Below, piece by piece: positions 1-7,210 of a stretch of 11,139 nucleotides of DNA; positions within the stretch are counted from its first letter, which is position 1; every line of letters starts with the position of its first letter. The notes below the pieces were generated by a model. The model saw nothing but the letters and a program-made list of their open reading frames with translations, ran no database searches and was not told the DNA's origin. The translations under genes were made by a program, and so were the position numbers. The stretch is from an uncultured Succinatimonas sp. (lineage in GTDB: Bacteria > Pseudomonadota > Gammaproteobacteria > Enterobacterales > Succinivibrionaceae), in NCBI GenBank assembly GCA_937896115.1, contig CALBLB010000374.1, forward strand, positions 1-11,139. Reading direction: 5' to 3'.

Positions 1-1248
1 GATTTTGCCGTCATCAAGCTGTTTAACTGCGGTTAAATATCCTGTATTGAGGAGCAGGCTCAGCATGGTTTCAAAATCACCTGCAGATGTCAGATCAGGA
101 TAACTTGCAAATTCTTGCGGCGATATTTCCACTGTTTTGCCGTCAAGCAAGCTCTGCAAAATCAGCGAGTTGTTTTCATCATATCCTTTTATGCAGATCT
201 CGATGATGTCGTTTCCTGAAGAATTAGCCCAGAAATTCTGCGGCCTTATTTGCTCTCCGTTGCTTTTGGCCAAATCGCAAAAATTCAGGACACTCCAAGG
301 ACAAAGCATTTCCTCTCCGCCGAAGTTATACCCGTCATACCATGAAATAACTTCAGCCTCTCTTGACGACAAGCCTTGTTCTGACAATAAAGCTTTTACT
401 TCGCTTTTAGTAAAACCTATAAAGCTGCTGAATCTGGGATCAAGAACCGTATATACGGAAAAATTATTGATCCCGGTAAAAATACTTTCGTGGCTTATGC
501 GCAAACAGCCGCTTACCACGCCTTTTTCAAGATAGTCATTGGTCTTGAAGACATTTTCAAACATTCCCATTACCGCATCCAGCATCTTCTCGTAATAACC
601 GCCTACACAGGCTTTTTGTAAGGGTACGTCGTATTCATCCACCAAAACCACCGAACGCAAGCTGAATTCACTGTACAAATAAGAGGTCAGATTTACCAAA
701 CTGTTTTTGATGACGCTGACGGCTTTCGTGAACAAAGTGGGATCGTCCCAATTGCGATTTTGAATATTGGTAAAATTGTAAATATAGCTGAAAGCTTCTT
801 TCTCTTCACGGCTAAGTTTTGAACTGGCAAGCAAAAAATCAAATTTTCTGTACAGATTGAAGATCTTGGACAAAAACATTTCCAAGGCATCCTGAAAGCC
901 GTTTCCCTCTATCCCTTTTAAGGACATGGCGATCACCGGATATCTGCCCAAATGTTTTTTGCAAAAAGCTTGATCTTTGGCGATGGCAAGCTCTGCAAAC
1001 AAGTTGCGCGCTTTTGAATTATCTGCAGGATCTGCGTAATTTATCTCAAAAAAACTTTTGAGCATGCTCATGGTAAGCGTTTTGCCAAAACGCCTGGGCC
1101 GCGTAAACAGCATCACCTTAGCCGCCGCAGGTCCGTTTTGATCTTCGTTGAAAAAATTTCTGATCTGCCAAGTCTTATCGATATATACCGATCTGCTTGC
1201 AATCAATTCAGCGAAATTTTCTTCGCCTATAAATATCCGCTTCGCCAT
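1..1248 (-). CDS. AAA-ATPase-like protein with expected C-terminal PD-(D/E)XK domain (3' end beyond window)
   Basis: This reading frame is open from an ATG at 1248 to the left edge (416 codons seen), so its C-terminus is missing. It matches the AAA-ATPase_like family (PF09820). After the N-terminal VYIDKT motif (D24-K25-T26) comes a P-loop-like RPRRFGKT with K56-T57. A Walker B-like stretch VLVDEYD has D204-E205 and D207. Further family landmarks are SGCLRIS (about 246-252), SWYDGYNFG (W303), a CPWSVLNF segment and FWANSSGND. Members usually run to about 520-580 residues and end in a PD-(D/E)XK nuclease-like domain (PF08011, DUF1703), which should begin just past the edge; the GYLT segment that normally precedes it is present. 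An in-frame TAA at 1279-1281 rules out an extended start. The ribosome site is poor (GGGAA next to the ATG). The family is often multicopy in gut bacteria and its biological role is unsettled; a nucleic-acid-related or mobile-element role is inference. Confidence 0.93.
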   Translation of the reverse strand, partial: MAKRIFIGEENFAELIASRSVYIDKTWQIRNFFNEDQNGPAAAKVMLFTRPRRFGKTLTMSMLKSFFEINYADPADNSKARNLFAELAIAKDQAFCKKHLGRYPVIAMSLKGIEGNGFQDALEMFLSKIFNLYRKFDFLLASSKLSREEKEAFSYIYNFTNIQNRNWDDPTLFTKAVSVIKNSLVNLTSYLYSEFSLRSVVLVDEYDVPLQKACVGGYYEKMLDAVMGMFENVFKTNDYLEKGVVSGCLRISHESIFTGINNFSVYTVLDPRFSSFIGFTKSEVKALLSEQGLSSREAEVISWYDGYNFGGEEMLCPWSVLNFCDLAKSNGEQIRPQNFWANSSGNDIIEICIKGYDENNSLILQSLLDGKTVEISPQEFASYPDLTSAGDFETMLSLLLNTGYLTAVKQLDDGKI

Positions 1249-1371
1249 TTCCCGGTGATCTGTTATTTTGCCCGTTTCTTAACTATTTTTTGACTTCTCA
1301 GCAGTAAAGTTCCCAAGAAGCAATCAACTTCATATATGTTCGGATTTTACCAGGATCAAGCCCTAAGGATT

Positions 1372-3381
1372 TTACTGTGACAGCCCCTTAATGCAGGAGG
1401 CGTCATTCCAACGGTTCTTATAAATAGCCAGTCCAAGATTCTCAAGCGCTTTGCCTAGCTCGGCAAAGGCAGGATCATTTGGGCTTGCTTTTAAAGCTTT
1501 CCCTTGTTTTAAGGTAAAACGATCTCCGGTAACCTTATAAAATGCGGCTTTGCGCTCCGGCATCAACACTTCAAATTTATTACCCATCCTGAATCCGAAG
1601 AGCTCGTTATAATCCATGGCCGCTCGTTCAACAACGTCATCGCGGGTAAGATCCTGCCCTACCAGAGGAAATTCACCGGAAACTCCGGTAAGCGAAAGTA
1701 AAGTAGGCAAAACATCAATTTGACTTACAATGCGATCGTCATTACGAGGCTTGATATCAGGCCCTATGATTAATGCAGGGATGAGGAATTTATCTGCCGG
1801 AAATTCCCCGTTTGACTGAACCCTGCTTTCATGATCTGCTATCACCACAAAAACGGTATTGTTAAAATAATCGCGTTTTTTGGCTTTTTCAAAAAACTTC
1901 CCCAAGGCGTAATCGGCATATTTAACCGCAGCAAAACGCAAAGGTTCGTTAGTTTTAATATTGCCTATATCGACCTTACCCTGAGGAATATCAAAGGGAT
2001 CGTGAAAAGAGCTTGAAAATACCACCGAGCAAAAAGGTTGCCCTTCCTCATACCACTTGGAAAAACGCTCATCAGCTTTATCAAAGAGATCCTCATCGCT
2101 TACGCCCCAAGAGGCCACGAACGAGGGATTTTCATAATCCTTTTGCTCTATTACTTCCTCAGCACCGTTATATAAAAAATAGGTGCGCATATTGTCAAAA
2201 TGGCTCTCTCCGCCGTAGATAAAGGAAGTCCTGTAGCCCAAATTCTTATAAATCTGCATGAGCGTTGCCATGGGAGTTTCGTGATCGAGCTTTACCTGCG
2301 AGGCCAAAGGACTAGGAGGATAACTTGCAGTCACGGCTTCGATGCCGCGCACGCTGCGATGCCCTGCTGCATGCATGCCCCTTAAGAACCAGCCTTCGCG
2401 TGCAAGCTCTTCAAGCTTGGGAGTAAGCGGCAAACCGCCTAAGGACTTTACAAAATCAGCGCCGAACGATTCCTCCAAAATGACCACCACATTGCGTTTT
2501 TCAAGGGGATGTACACTGGGATTTATGATCTGATTCAAAGGACATTTTGGATCGATTTTTTCAGGTTCGTTTCTTGCAGAAACCATGCGGGCTACCTGCA
2601 GTATGTGCTGATCATCGTCATAAGCATACAGTTGTCCTTCGTTAAGATCGTTCTCCCCGTAATGACGCAAGGCATAAAAGACCTTAAACGAAGAATTGAC
2701 CGGCAAATCGTTGGCTAAAGGATCGTTTGAAAAACTCAGCATGGCAGGATTTAAAGGGCGATGACCAAAAGTTGAACGAATTCCCGCAGCACAGATCAAA
2801 GCAACGATAAACAGGCACAATAAGGCCTTGGCCGAGGTTAAAGGTTTATACAGTCTAAAAAGTTTTTGCGACAATAAAAAAGCTAAGACCAAACAAACGA
2901 CCGCGGCAACTAATGAAAAAATCAACGCAAACAGGTGTCCGCCTATCAAGGTTGCAATGACTTCTTTTGGATAAACAAGGTAATCTACAAAAAGATGATT
3001 GGGTCTTACGCCGTATTCGATGATAAAAGGCGGAGTGGCCAGTTCCATCACTACTTGCACGGTAAAAACCAAGGCAAGATATAGTGACAAAGCGATAAGC
3101 AGAGGCTTTTTACAAAGATGCAGAATACTTGCAAGCAGTAAAATTAAAAAAGCAGGAGCGTACATGGTGCAGATTATCGAAAAATCGCTGCGTATTCCTT
3201 GTACGAAGATCTCAAAAAAATGTCCTGAAATCTCTTTGCTGTTGCTCCATAAGGTAAGACCGATACGGGACAGGGTGAATATACAAAGGGATAAGACGAC
3301 GAAAACTACAAGAGGCATGATCCCGCGTCGTAATGCCGAAGTGTCTTTAAAAAAAATCACTTGAGATCCTGATTTGGACAT
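1372..3381 (-). CDS. LTA synthase family membrane sulfatase (phosphoglycerol transferase-like)
   Basis: This 669-residue membrane enzyme has the architecture and length of LtaS/OpgB-type phosphoglycerol transferases. About five hydrophobic helices (near residues 21-42, 68-95, 97-115, 145-170, 185-203) precede an alkaline-phosphatase-superfamily domain from about residue 295 to 570 that should face the periplasm. Visible active-site landmarks are ILEESFG (E304 as metal ligand), GHRSVRGIE (S343 in the nucleophile position), YGGESHFDNM, SSFHDPF (H460) and VIADHES (D516-H517). Known relatives move glycerol phosphate from phosphatidylglycerol onto a polymer or glucan; the acceptor here is unknown. 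The phosphoethanolamine transferase (EptA-like) signature is absent, so that family is less likely. Most relatives carry threonine, not serine, at the nucleophile. An AGGA lies 8 bases before the ATG. The gene is divergent from the DUF285 gene. I see no convincing terminator in the 123 bases before the next minus-strand gene. Confidence 0.9.
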   Translation of the reverse strand: MSKSGSQVIFFKDTSALRRGIMPLVVFVVLSLCIFTLSRIGLTLWSNSKEISGHFFEIFVQGIRSDFSIICTMYAPAFLILLLASILHLCKKPLLIALSLYLALVFTVQVVMELATPPFIIEYGVRPNHLFVDYLVYPKEVIATLIGGHLFALIFSLVAAVVCLVLAFLLSQKLFRLYKPLTSAKALLCLFIVALICAAGIRSTFGHRPLNPAMLSFSNDPLANDLPVNSSFKVFYALRHYGENDLNEGQLYAYDDDQHILQVARMVSARNEPEKIDPKCPLNQIINPSVHPLEKRNVVVILEESFGADFVKSLGGLPLTPKLEELAREGWFLRGMHAAGHRSVRGIEAVTASYPPSPLASQVKLDHETPMATLMQIYKNLGYRTSFIYGGESHFDNMRTYFLYNGAEEVIEQKDYENPSFVASWGVSDEDLFDKADERFSKWYEEGQPFCSVVFSSSFHDPFDIPQGKVDIGNIKTNEPLRFAAVKYADYALGKFFEKAKKRDYFNNTVFVVIADHESRVQSNGEFPADKFLIPALIIGPDIKPRNDDRIVSQIDVLPTLLSLTGVSGEFPLVGQDLTRDDVVERAAMDYNELFGFRMGNKFEVLMPERKAAFYKVTGDRFTLKQGKALKASPNDPAFAELGKALENLGLAIYKNRWNDASCIKGLSQ

Positions 3382-3412
3382 AAATTCATTCCTGCTATTT
3401 TAAATTCGTTGT

Positions 3413-3441
3413 ATTTTGAGCTTTAAGACTAGGGATTGCAA
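3413..3441 (-). promoter_or_regulatory. Candidate promoter for the LTA synthase-like gene
   Basis: Read on the minus strand, TTGCAA (3436-3441) lies 17 bases before CAAAAT (3413-3418), a weak sigma-70-like pair placed 32 bases or more upstream of the ATG at 3381. The plus-strand gene starting at 3540 must also be served from this 158-base divergent interval. The best plus-strand element I see is a TATATG at 3511-3516 with no good -35 box, so I do not call it. Confidence 0.3.
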
Positions 3442-3539
3442 AGATTTTGCGGTATTCTGCACATCATTCTACCGATGTTAAACTCTAAGCTTCATCTAAG
3501 CGGATAAGCGTATATGTTTTAAGGATCACGGGAAATATC

Positions 3540-4700
3540 ATGGCTTTTTTAAAAAAGAAAAAAGATCTTAAAACCGAACTTTTTGTACTGGTGCAAAAAG
3601 TATTCTTTCCTCAAAATACTGATCCGCAGACAAGCGGCACCTATACCTTTGAGAAAACTGACGACAACACGGTTACGGCAACCTTTAAAGTAAGCGCAGA
3701 TTTTGACGCAGGTTTAGCCTCACCTGAACTTTTGTCAGCATACCAAGACGTTTTTCCCAAAACCAAAGAATCTACCGTCATCAGCATGGTTACGGTAAAA
3801 ATCAAAAAGCAAGCGCAGTCTTTATGTATAAACACCGCTGATTTTGGTTTCGAACTTGCAGAGCGTTTTGTCAAGATCTTCTCCCAGGAAGAAAAACAGA
3901 TCCTGGAGGTACTCTCAGAACGCCTTTTGGATTACCACAAATTAAGAGAGCTTGCCTGCAATGCCTTTGCATTAAACTGCCCTGACGTCACTTTCAAGAT
4001 AATACCAAAAGATGCTTTGGCTTTGCGCGTACTTATAAACAGCTTTAACGTTTATCTTGGTGATATCGACATTTCAAAGCTTGACGATCTCACCTACGCT
4101 TTTGCCATATACAACAACAATCAGGTTCAGGCCAACAAACGCACCGATTTTTCCGGACTTGAAAAATGGGACACCTCCCATGTCAAGAAAATGTTGGGTA
4201 CTTTCGCAGGTTGCGTAAAATTCAATCACGACATCTCCATGTGGGATACCTCAAACGTCACCAATATGGATGTGATGTTTGCCTCCTGCAGCAAATTCAA
4301 TCAGGACATTTCCACTTTTGACACCTCCAAAGTGGAGTCGATGAAGGGAATGTTCTATAAGTGTGAAAGCTTTAATCAGGACATATCCTCATGGGACACC
4401 TCCAAGGTAAAAGATATGTCCTACGCTTTTTACAAAGCCAGAGCCTTTGATCAGGATCTGTCGTCCTGGAATACCGAGTCCTTAAAAAACGATGAGAATA
4501 TGTTCCTTGAGTGCAATATAGATGCATCCAAACATCCGCATTTGCCCTCTGAAGACATCAAACTCAATTACTACAATAAATACATCAAAGGTAAAACCAA
4601 AGAACAACGCAAAGCCGATTTTAAAAAGAAGCTGGCGGTTATCCTTTGTTTTATCATCGTGATCTTGGTATTTGGAATGATGAATCAACCTCAGGCCTAA
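3540..4700 (+). CDS. BspA-like DUF285 repeat protein with C-terminal membrane anchor
   Basis: This 386-residue protein has three parts. Residues 1 to about 200 form a charged domain I do not recognise, with no signal peptide. Residues 210-326 hold five DUF285 (BspA-type leucine-rich-like, PF03382) units with exact 25-residue spacing: W210, W235, F260, W285, W310. Each full unit follows the pattern WDTS-V-M-MF-C-FNQDIS. Residues about 364-380 form one hydrophobic helix (LAVILCFIIVILVFGMM) preceded by lysines and followed by only six residues. This predicts a tail-anchored inner-membrane protein with the repeats on the cytoplasmic side, unlike classical secreted BspA proteins; topology is inference. 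DUF285 repeats are known mainly from bacterial surface and adhesion proteins. A GGGA sits about 8 bases before the ATG. Homopolymer runs (T6, A6, A6) fall in codons 2-8. The next gene begins 16 bases after the stop, so the two are likely co-transcribed. Confidence 0.88.
   Translation: MAFLKKKKDLKTELFVLVQKVFFPQNTDPQTSGTYTFEKTDDNTVTATFKVSADFDAGLASPELLSAYQDVFPKTKESTVISMVTVKIKKQAQSLCINTADFGFELAERFVKIFSQEEKQILEVLSERLLDYHKLRELACNAFALNCPDVTFKIIPKDALALRVLINSFNVYLGDIDISKLDDLTYAFAIYNNNQVQANKRTDFSGLEKWDTSHVKKMLGTFAGCVKFNHDISMWDTSNVTNMDVMFASCSKFNQDISTFDTSKVESMKGMFYKCESFNQDISSWDTSKVKDMSYAFYKARAFDQDLSSWNTESLKNDENMFLECNIDASKHPHLPSEDIKLNYYNKYIKGKTKEQRKADFKKKLAVILCFIIVILVFGMMNQPQA
4167..4517 (+). repeat. Five tandem 75-base coding repeats (DUF285 units)
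   Basis: The repeats are in-frame and 75 bases long, beginning at 4167, 4242, 4317, 4392 and 4467; the last is incomplete. Each encodes a W/F-D/N-T-S/E opening and the first four a F-N/D-H/Q-D-I/L-S closing. The protein pattern is better conserved than the DNA, which points to old duplications under selection rather than a recent expansion. Confidence 0.85.
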
Positions 4701-4716
4701 GCTTAGGGATACGTTT

Positions 4717-5718
4717 ATGCAAAAAGCGATTTTACTTACCGTCGCAACTTTATGCGTTGCAGGTTGTCAACAGGCATCAAACAGTATCAGAGCCGATCTT
4801 TCCTCTTATGAATACTGCAGTCAGGATCATCAACGCCTTGAAGCTGAATACGCAAGAGATCTTGCCGCAGGCAAATTTCCTTTGGATATAAATTACGTAC
4901 AACCTGCCAATATTAAAGAAAAATGTCTGGTAAAACTCTGGACTCAGGGACAAGCGAGCACGCCGCCTGCAGTTACCTGGCACGGTGAATGTAAAAACGG
5001 TTATGCCGATAAACTCGGGTTGCTCATGATCTATGCAAAAGACGGCAGCCGTGACAGCATGAGACTGTACGAAGGCGACGGTCACGGAGGCATGACCGCC
5101 TATTACGGGATCTCAGAAGGCGCAGGAAAATTGTGGTCAGGGCGCGACGACGGGGATAAGCAGACCTTTTTCGTCTGCGATTTAAAAAATCCCGACAGCG
5201 GTTTTTCGGTAGCCCGTACCGACTATAAAACTGCCGAAAGTTATGATTTCATCTTTGATGACGATTCTTTGGCGATGATCAGGCTCTATCCTAATTATTC
5301 TGAAGAATTTTCACGCTCCTACAGTGACGGTGATTACACCAGCGATTTATTCTATTCGATGTTTGAAATTCCCAAAGACGCTCCTTCACGCATGAGCGGC
5401 GTAGCCTTCACCTATTCAGGTGCGGATCGCTCCATGACGGTGATGGACGCAGTAGGAGGTAAAGAGCCCGTAGTTTCAAAAGATCAGGTCTCAGCGCGCT
5501 ATTTAAACGAGATCATGGATCTGCAACAACAGCTTGTGGATACTATGAACGGCATAAACGCAGAACTGCCCCGCCTCATGCAAACGGCCCGTATGAGAAT
5601 GCAGGAATATCAGCGCCGTGTATGCTCTTTAAAACAATATGAGGCATTGCATATAAATCTTGAGCAGGCTTCTGAGATCTGCTCGTTGCAAGTACTCGCT
5701 CCCACCACCATGCAATAA
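4717..5718 (+). CDS. Uncharacterised lipoprotein
   Basis: This 333-residue protein starts with a short lipoprotein signal peptide, MQKAILLTVATLCVAGC. The lipobox is V14-A15-G16-C17, so C17 would be lipidated. Glutamines follow the cysteine rather than an aspartate, which by the enterobacterial +2 rule suggests the outer membrane. I do not recognise the family. Residues about 87-140 (TWHGECKNGYAD, then LYEGDGHGG and GISEGAGKLWSG) loosely resemble degenerate MORN repeats. Residues about 260-325 look helical and end with C303 and C322; the mature part also has C34, C70, C92 and C154, so disulfides are possible. AGGGA lies 7 bases before the ATG. The gene is 16 bases behind the DUF285 gene and ahead of a strong terminator, so the two form a unit and the products may act together in the envelope; that partnership is inference. 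Confidence 0.88.
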   Translation: MQKAILLTVATLCVAGCQQASNSIRADLSSYEYCSQDHQRLEAEYARDLAAGKFPLDINYVQPANIKEKCLVKLWTQGQASTPPAVTWHGECKNGYADKLGLLMIYAKDGSRDSMRLYEGDGHGGMTAYYGISEGAGKLWSGRDDGDKQTFFVCDLKNPDSGFSVARTDYKTAESYDFIFDDDSLAMIRLYPNYSEEFSRSYSDGDYTSDLFYSMFEIPKDAPSRMSGVAFTYSGADRSMTVMDAVGGKEPVVSKDQVSARYLNEIMDLQQQLVDTMNGINAELPRLMQTARMRMQEYQRRVCSLKQYEALHINLEQASEICSLQVLAPTTMQ

Positions 5719-5724
5719 ACCGAG

Positions 5725-5752
5725 AAAAAAGCCCGCTTGATGCGGGCTTTTC
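5725..5752. terminator. Bidirectional Rho-independent terminator
   Basis: A perfect six-base-pair GC stem, GCCCGC (5731-5736) with GCGGGC (5742-5747), closes a five-base loop. It is flanked by A6 on the left and T4 on the right, so it reads as a terminator on both strands. It lies 13 bases after the lipoprotein stop and 25 bases after the stop of the convergent TIM-barrel gene. Confidence 0.87.
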
Positions 5753-5776
5753 TTAACCTAAGACTCTAGTCCAAAG

Positions 5777-6709
5777 TCAAACATCCAGATTAAATTCAAG
5801 CATGATCTGCTTTAAAAAATCCGTGGCGGTAATGAAAGCCTGCTCCTCCTGATCTTGAGGGCACGAAACCTCCTGCCTAAGCTCGGTGCACACGATAAGA
5901 CCGTTCTTTAAATTAAGTCCCAATTCGTAAGCACGCATCAAAAGCTTTTCTGCTTTTCTTGCAGTAAGGAAACCCGGTAACCCAGGACGCAAATGATGAT
6001 CACCGTAAAGAGGATCATGCAGATCGAGTACGGCATTGGACAAATGGATATTGCCTATGTAACTTTGCATGTTTACCAAAGCTTCATTCAAAAGCTCACG
6101 GTTTAAAGCTGCGTGAGAAGTATCGTAACAGCAATACAAAGACGGCAGTTTTGGCTTTAAGATCTGTAAAAGTTGCAAAGTCTCTTCGGTATTTCCCAAA
6201 AGAGCTCTGCGTCCTGAAAACTTCTCCACCGGCTCAAAAATAAGGTTTTGACGGTATTGTTTGGCGAACTCGGTAAGCTCGGTCAAACTCTTGATAAGAG
6301 CTCTGAAAGCATCTGATTTTTCCAAAATCCCGGTATCACGCCCTGAGATCACTCCGAAATTGCCGGCACCGCATTCCGCCGCCTGCTCTATCAGAGTTTT
6401 CAATTGAGCCACAGACTGAGAACGTACCTTTTCGTCGGTAGCATTGATATCAAGACCGTGTTCATCGGCATAAAGTCCGCTCCACACGATCACATTGCCT
6501 ACCTTACAGCCGTCGACTAAAAAAGCCTTTTCAATCCTTTTTCTGTCTTCTTTATTTTCTATGGGAGGCAGTTCAATGGAACGATAAAAACCGTCCTGTA
6601 CTATATGTTCGACCTTGGAAGCAAGGTAACCTGGTTCCTTATAGCGTGAGAAATAGACTTCCGCCAAATGGACAGAGGGAATGATGTAATCTCTTTTTTC
6701 AACAGCCAT
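5777..6709 (-). CDS. Xylose isomerase-like TIM-barrel protein (sugar phosphate isomerase/epimerase family)
   Basis: The protein is 310 residues from the chosen ATG and belongs to the AP endonuclease 2/xylose isomerase-like TIM-barrel superfamily (PF01261), usually about 250-300 residues. Likely divalent-metal ligands are present in the expected order: E159 in IFEPVEKF, D196 and H199 in YDTSHAAL, H222 in GNIHLSNA, and E276 in CTEL. Family members isomerise or epimerise sugars, inositol derivatives and keto sugars; the substrate cannot be told from sequence. There is no signal peptide, so it should be cytoplasmic. A GTG at 6739 would add ten residues (MHPKKKDRIA), but an AAGGA sits 10 bases before the ATG at 6709 and none precedes the GTG, so the ATG is preferred. 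The gene follows HPr but is separated from it by a terminator and has its own candidate promoter. Confidence 0.88.
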   Translation of the reverse strand: MAVEKRDYIIPSVHLAEVYFSRYKEPGYLASKVEHIVQDGFYRSIELPPIENKEDRKRIEKAFLVDGCKVGNVIVWSGLYADEHGLDINATDEKVRSQSVAQLKTLIEQAAECGAGNFGVISGRDTGILEKSDAFRALIKSLTELTEFAKQYRQNLIFEPVEKFSGRRALLGNTEETLQLLQILKPKLPSLYCCYDTSHAALNRELLNEALVNMQSYIGNIHLSNAVLDLHDPLYGDHHLRPGLPGFLTARKAEKLLMRAYELGLNLKNGLIVCTELRQEVSCPQDQEEQAFITATDFLKQIMLEFNLDV

Positions 6710-6719
6710 GGCAATTCTA

Positions 6720-6725
6720 TCCTTC
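6720..6725 (-). promoter_or_regulatory. Ribosome binding site deciding the start of the TIM-barrel gene
   Basis: On the minus strand this reads GAAGGA, with 10 bases between AAGGA and the ATG at 6709. It lies inside the ten-codon extension that a GTG start at 6739 would imply, which makes the downstream ATG the better start. Confidence 0.65.
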
Positions 6726-6765
6726 TTTTTGGGATGCACTAAGATACGCGCTCACTGTACCGATC

Positions 6766-6794
6766 AAAATATATGTAAAAGAGATTTTTGCCAA
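6766..6794 (-). promoter_or_regulatory. Candidate sigma-70 promoter of the TIM-barrel gene
   Basis: On the minus strand TTGGCA (6789-6794) and TATTTT (6766-6771) are separated by 17 bases. This would start transcription near 6759, about 50 bases before the ATG. It lies downstream of the HPr terminator, which fits independent expression. Confidence 0.45.
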
Positions 6795-6886
6795 TAATGA
6801 CTTTTCAGGATTGCCTTGCTGATCCCAAAAAACTCATCACCAAATCAGCGCCATCACCTGCACGAAGCTTCGCATTTTGGTCAGTC

Positions 6887-6909
6887 AAAAAAGTCAGGAC
6901 GGGCCTGAC
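6887..6909 (-). terminator. Rho-independent terminator of the HPr gene
   Basis: On the minus strand GTCAGG (6904-6909) and CCTGAC (6893-6898) form a perfect six-base-pair stem with a five-base loop, followed directly by T6 (6887-6892). It begins 17 bases after the HPr stop codon and separates HPr from the TIM-barrel gene. Confidence 0.82.
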
Positions 6910-6926
6910 TTAGTTACTCACCCAAA

Positions 6927-7187
6927 CTACAAAACTTCTTCAAAAGTTCTTTTTATTTCGTCGGCGGCTGCTTTTTCATCCACACCATCTACTTTGATCC
7001 TCAGGGTATCGCCGCAGCGTATTCCCATCCCTAAAAGGGAAAAAATACCTCCCTTTAGAGATTCAGTACGACCTTTATGTTCAATTTTAATGTCGGATGA
7101 AAACAAGTTGGCCGTTTTGATAATGGTTCCGGCAGGACGTGCATGAATGCCGTCTCTATCTTTTACGGTGTAATCAAATGCGATCAT
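6927..7187 (-). CDS. HPr family phosphocarrier protein lacking the regulatory serine
   Basis: This 86-residue protein has normal HPr length. The active-site motif GIHARPAG gives H15, which accepts phosphate from phosphoenolpyruvate via enzyme I and passes it to PTS EIIA proteins, with R17 as the conserved partner. The second signature region reads KGGIFSLLGMGIRCGD. Aligned on the GxxxG end (GIRCG here, GLTQG in E. coli), the position of Ser46 is a glycine (G47), so control by HPr kinase at that site is not possible. An AAGGA lies 7 bases before the ATG at 7187. No enzyme I or EII gene is in the window, and a terminator follows at once, so this is a single-gene unit. It could be the main HPr or a regulatory paralogue of the NPr/Crh kind; the sequence alone does not decide. 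Confidence 0.92.
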   Translation of the reverse strand: MIAFDYTVKDRDGIHARPAGTIIKTANLFSSDIKIEHKGRTESLKGGIFSLLGMGIRCGDTLRIKVDGVDEKAAADEIKRTFEEVL

Positions 7188-7210
7188 GATGGGATCCTTA
7201 AATCTTCAAA

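Noticed and set aside
137..535. 132-codon plus-strand open frame
   Set aside because: It lies antisense inside the AAA-ATPase-like gene, whose conserved motifs (WYDGYNFG, SGCLRIS) are read on the minus strand across this region.
1831..3364. Several plus-strand open frames of 61-121 codons
   Set aside because: All are antisense to the LTA synthase-like gene, whose protein is conserved throughout; their products look like random translation.
4167..4517. 75-base periodicity as a possible CRISPR-like or minisatellite array
   Set aside because: The periodicity is in frame and encodes DUF285 units; there are no constant repeats with unique spacers.
4777..5085. 102-codon minus-strand open frame
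   Set aside because: It is the shadow of the lipoprotein gene, which has a lipobox and ribosome site; the antisense frame has neither.
6710..6739. Ten-codon N-terminal extension of the TIM-barrel protein from a GTG
   Set aside because: No ribosome site precedes the GTG, while a good AAGGA lies within the extension ahead of the ATG at 6709.
6863..6872. Perfect 10-base palindrome CGAAGCTTCG
   Set aside because: It has no loop, no T-run and no matching copy nearby, so chance is a sufficient explanation.
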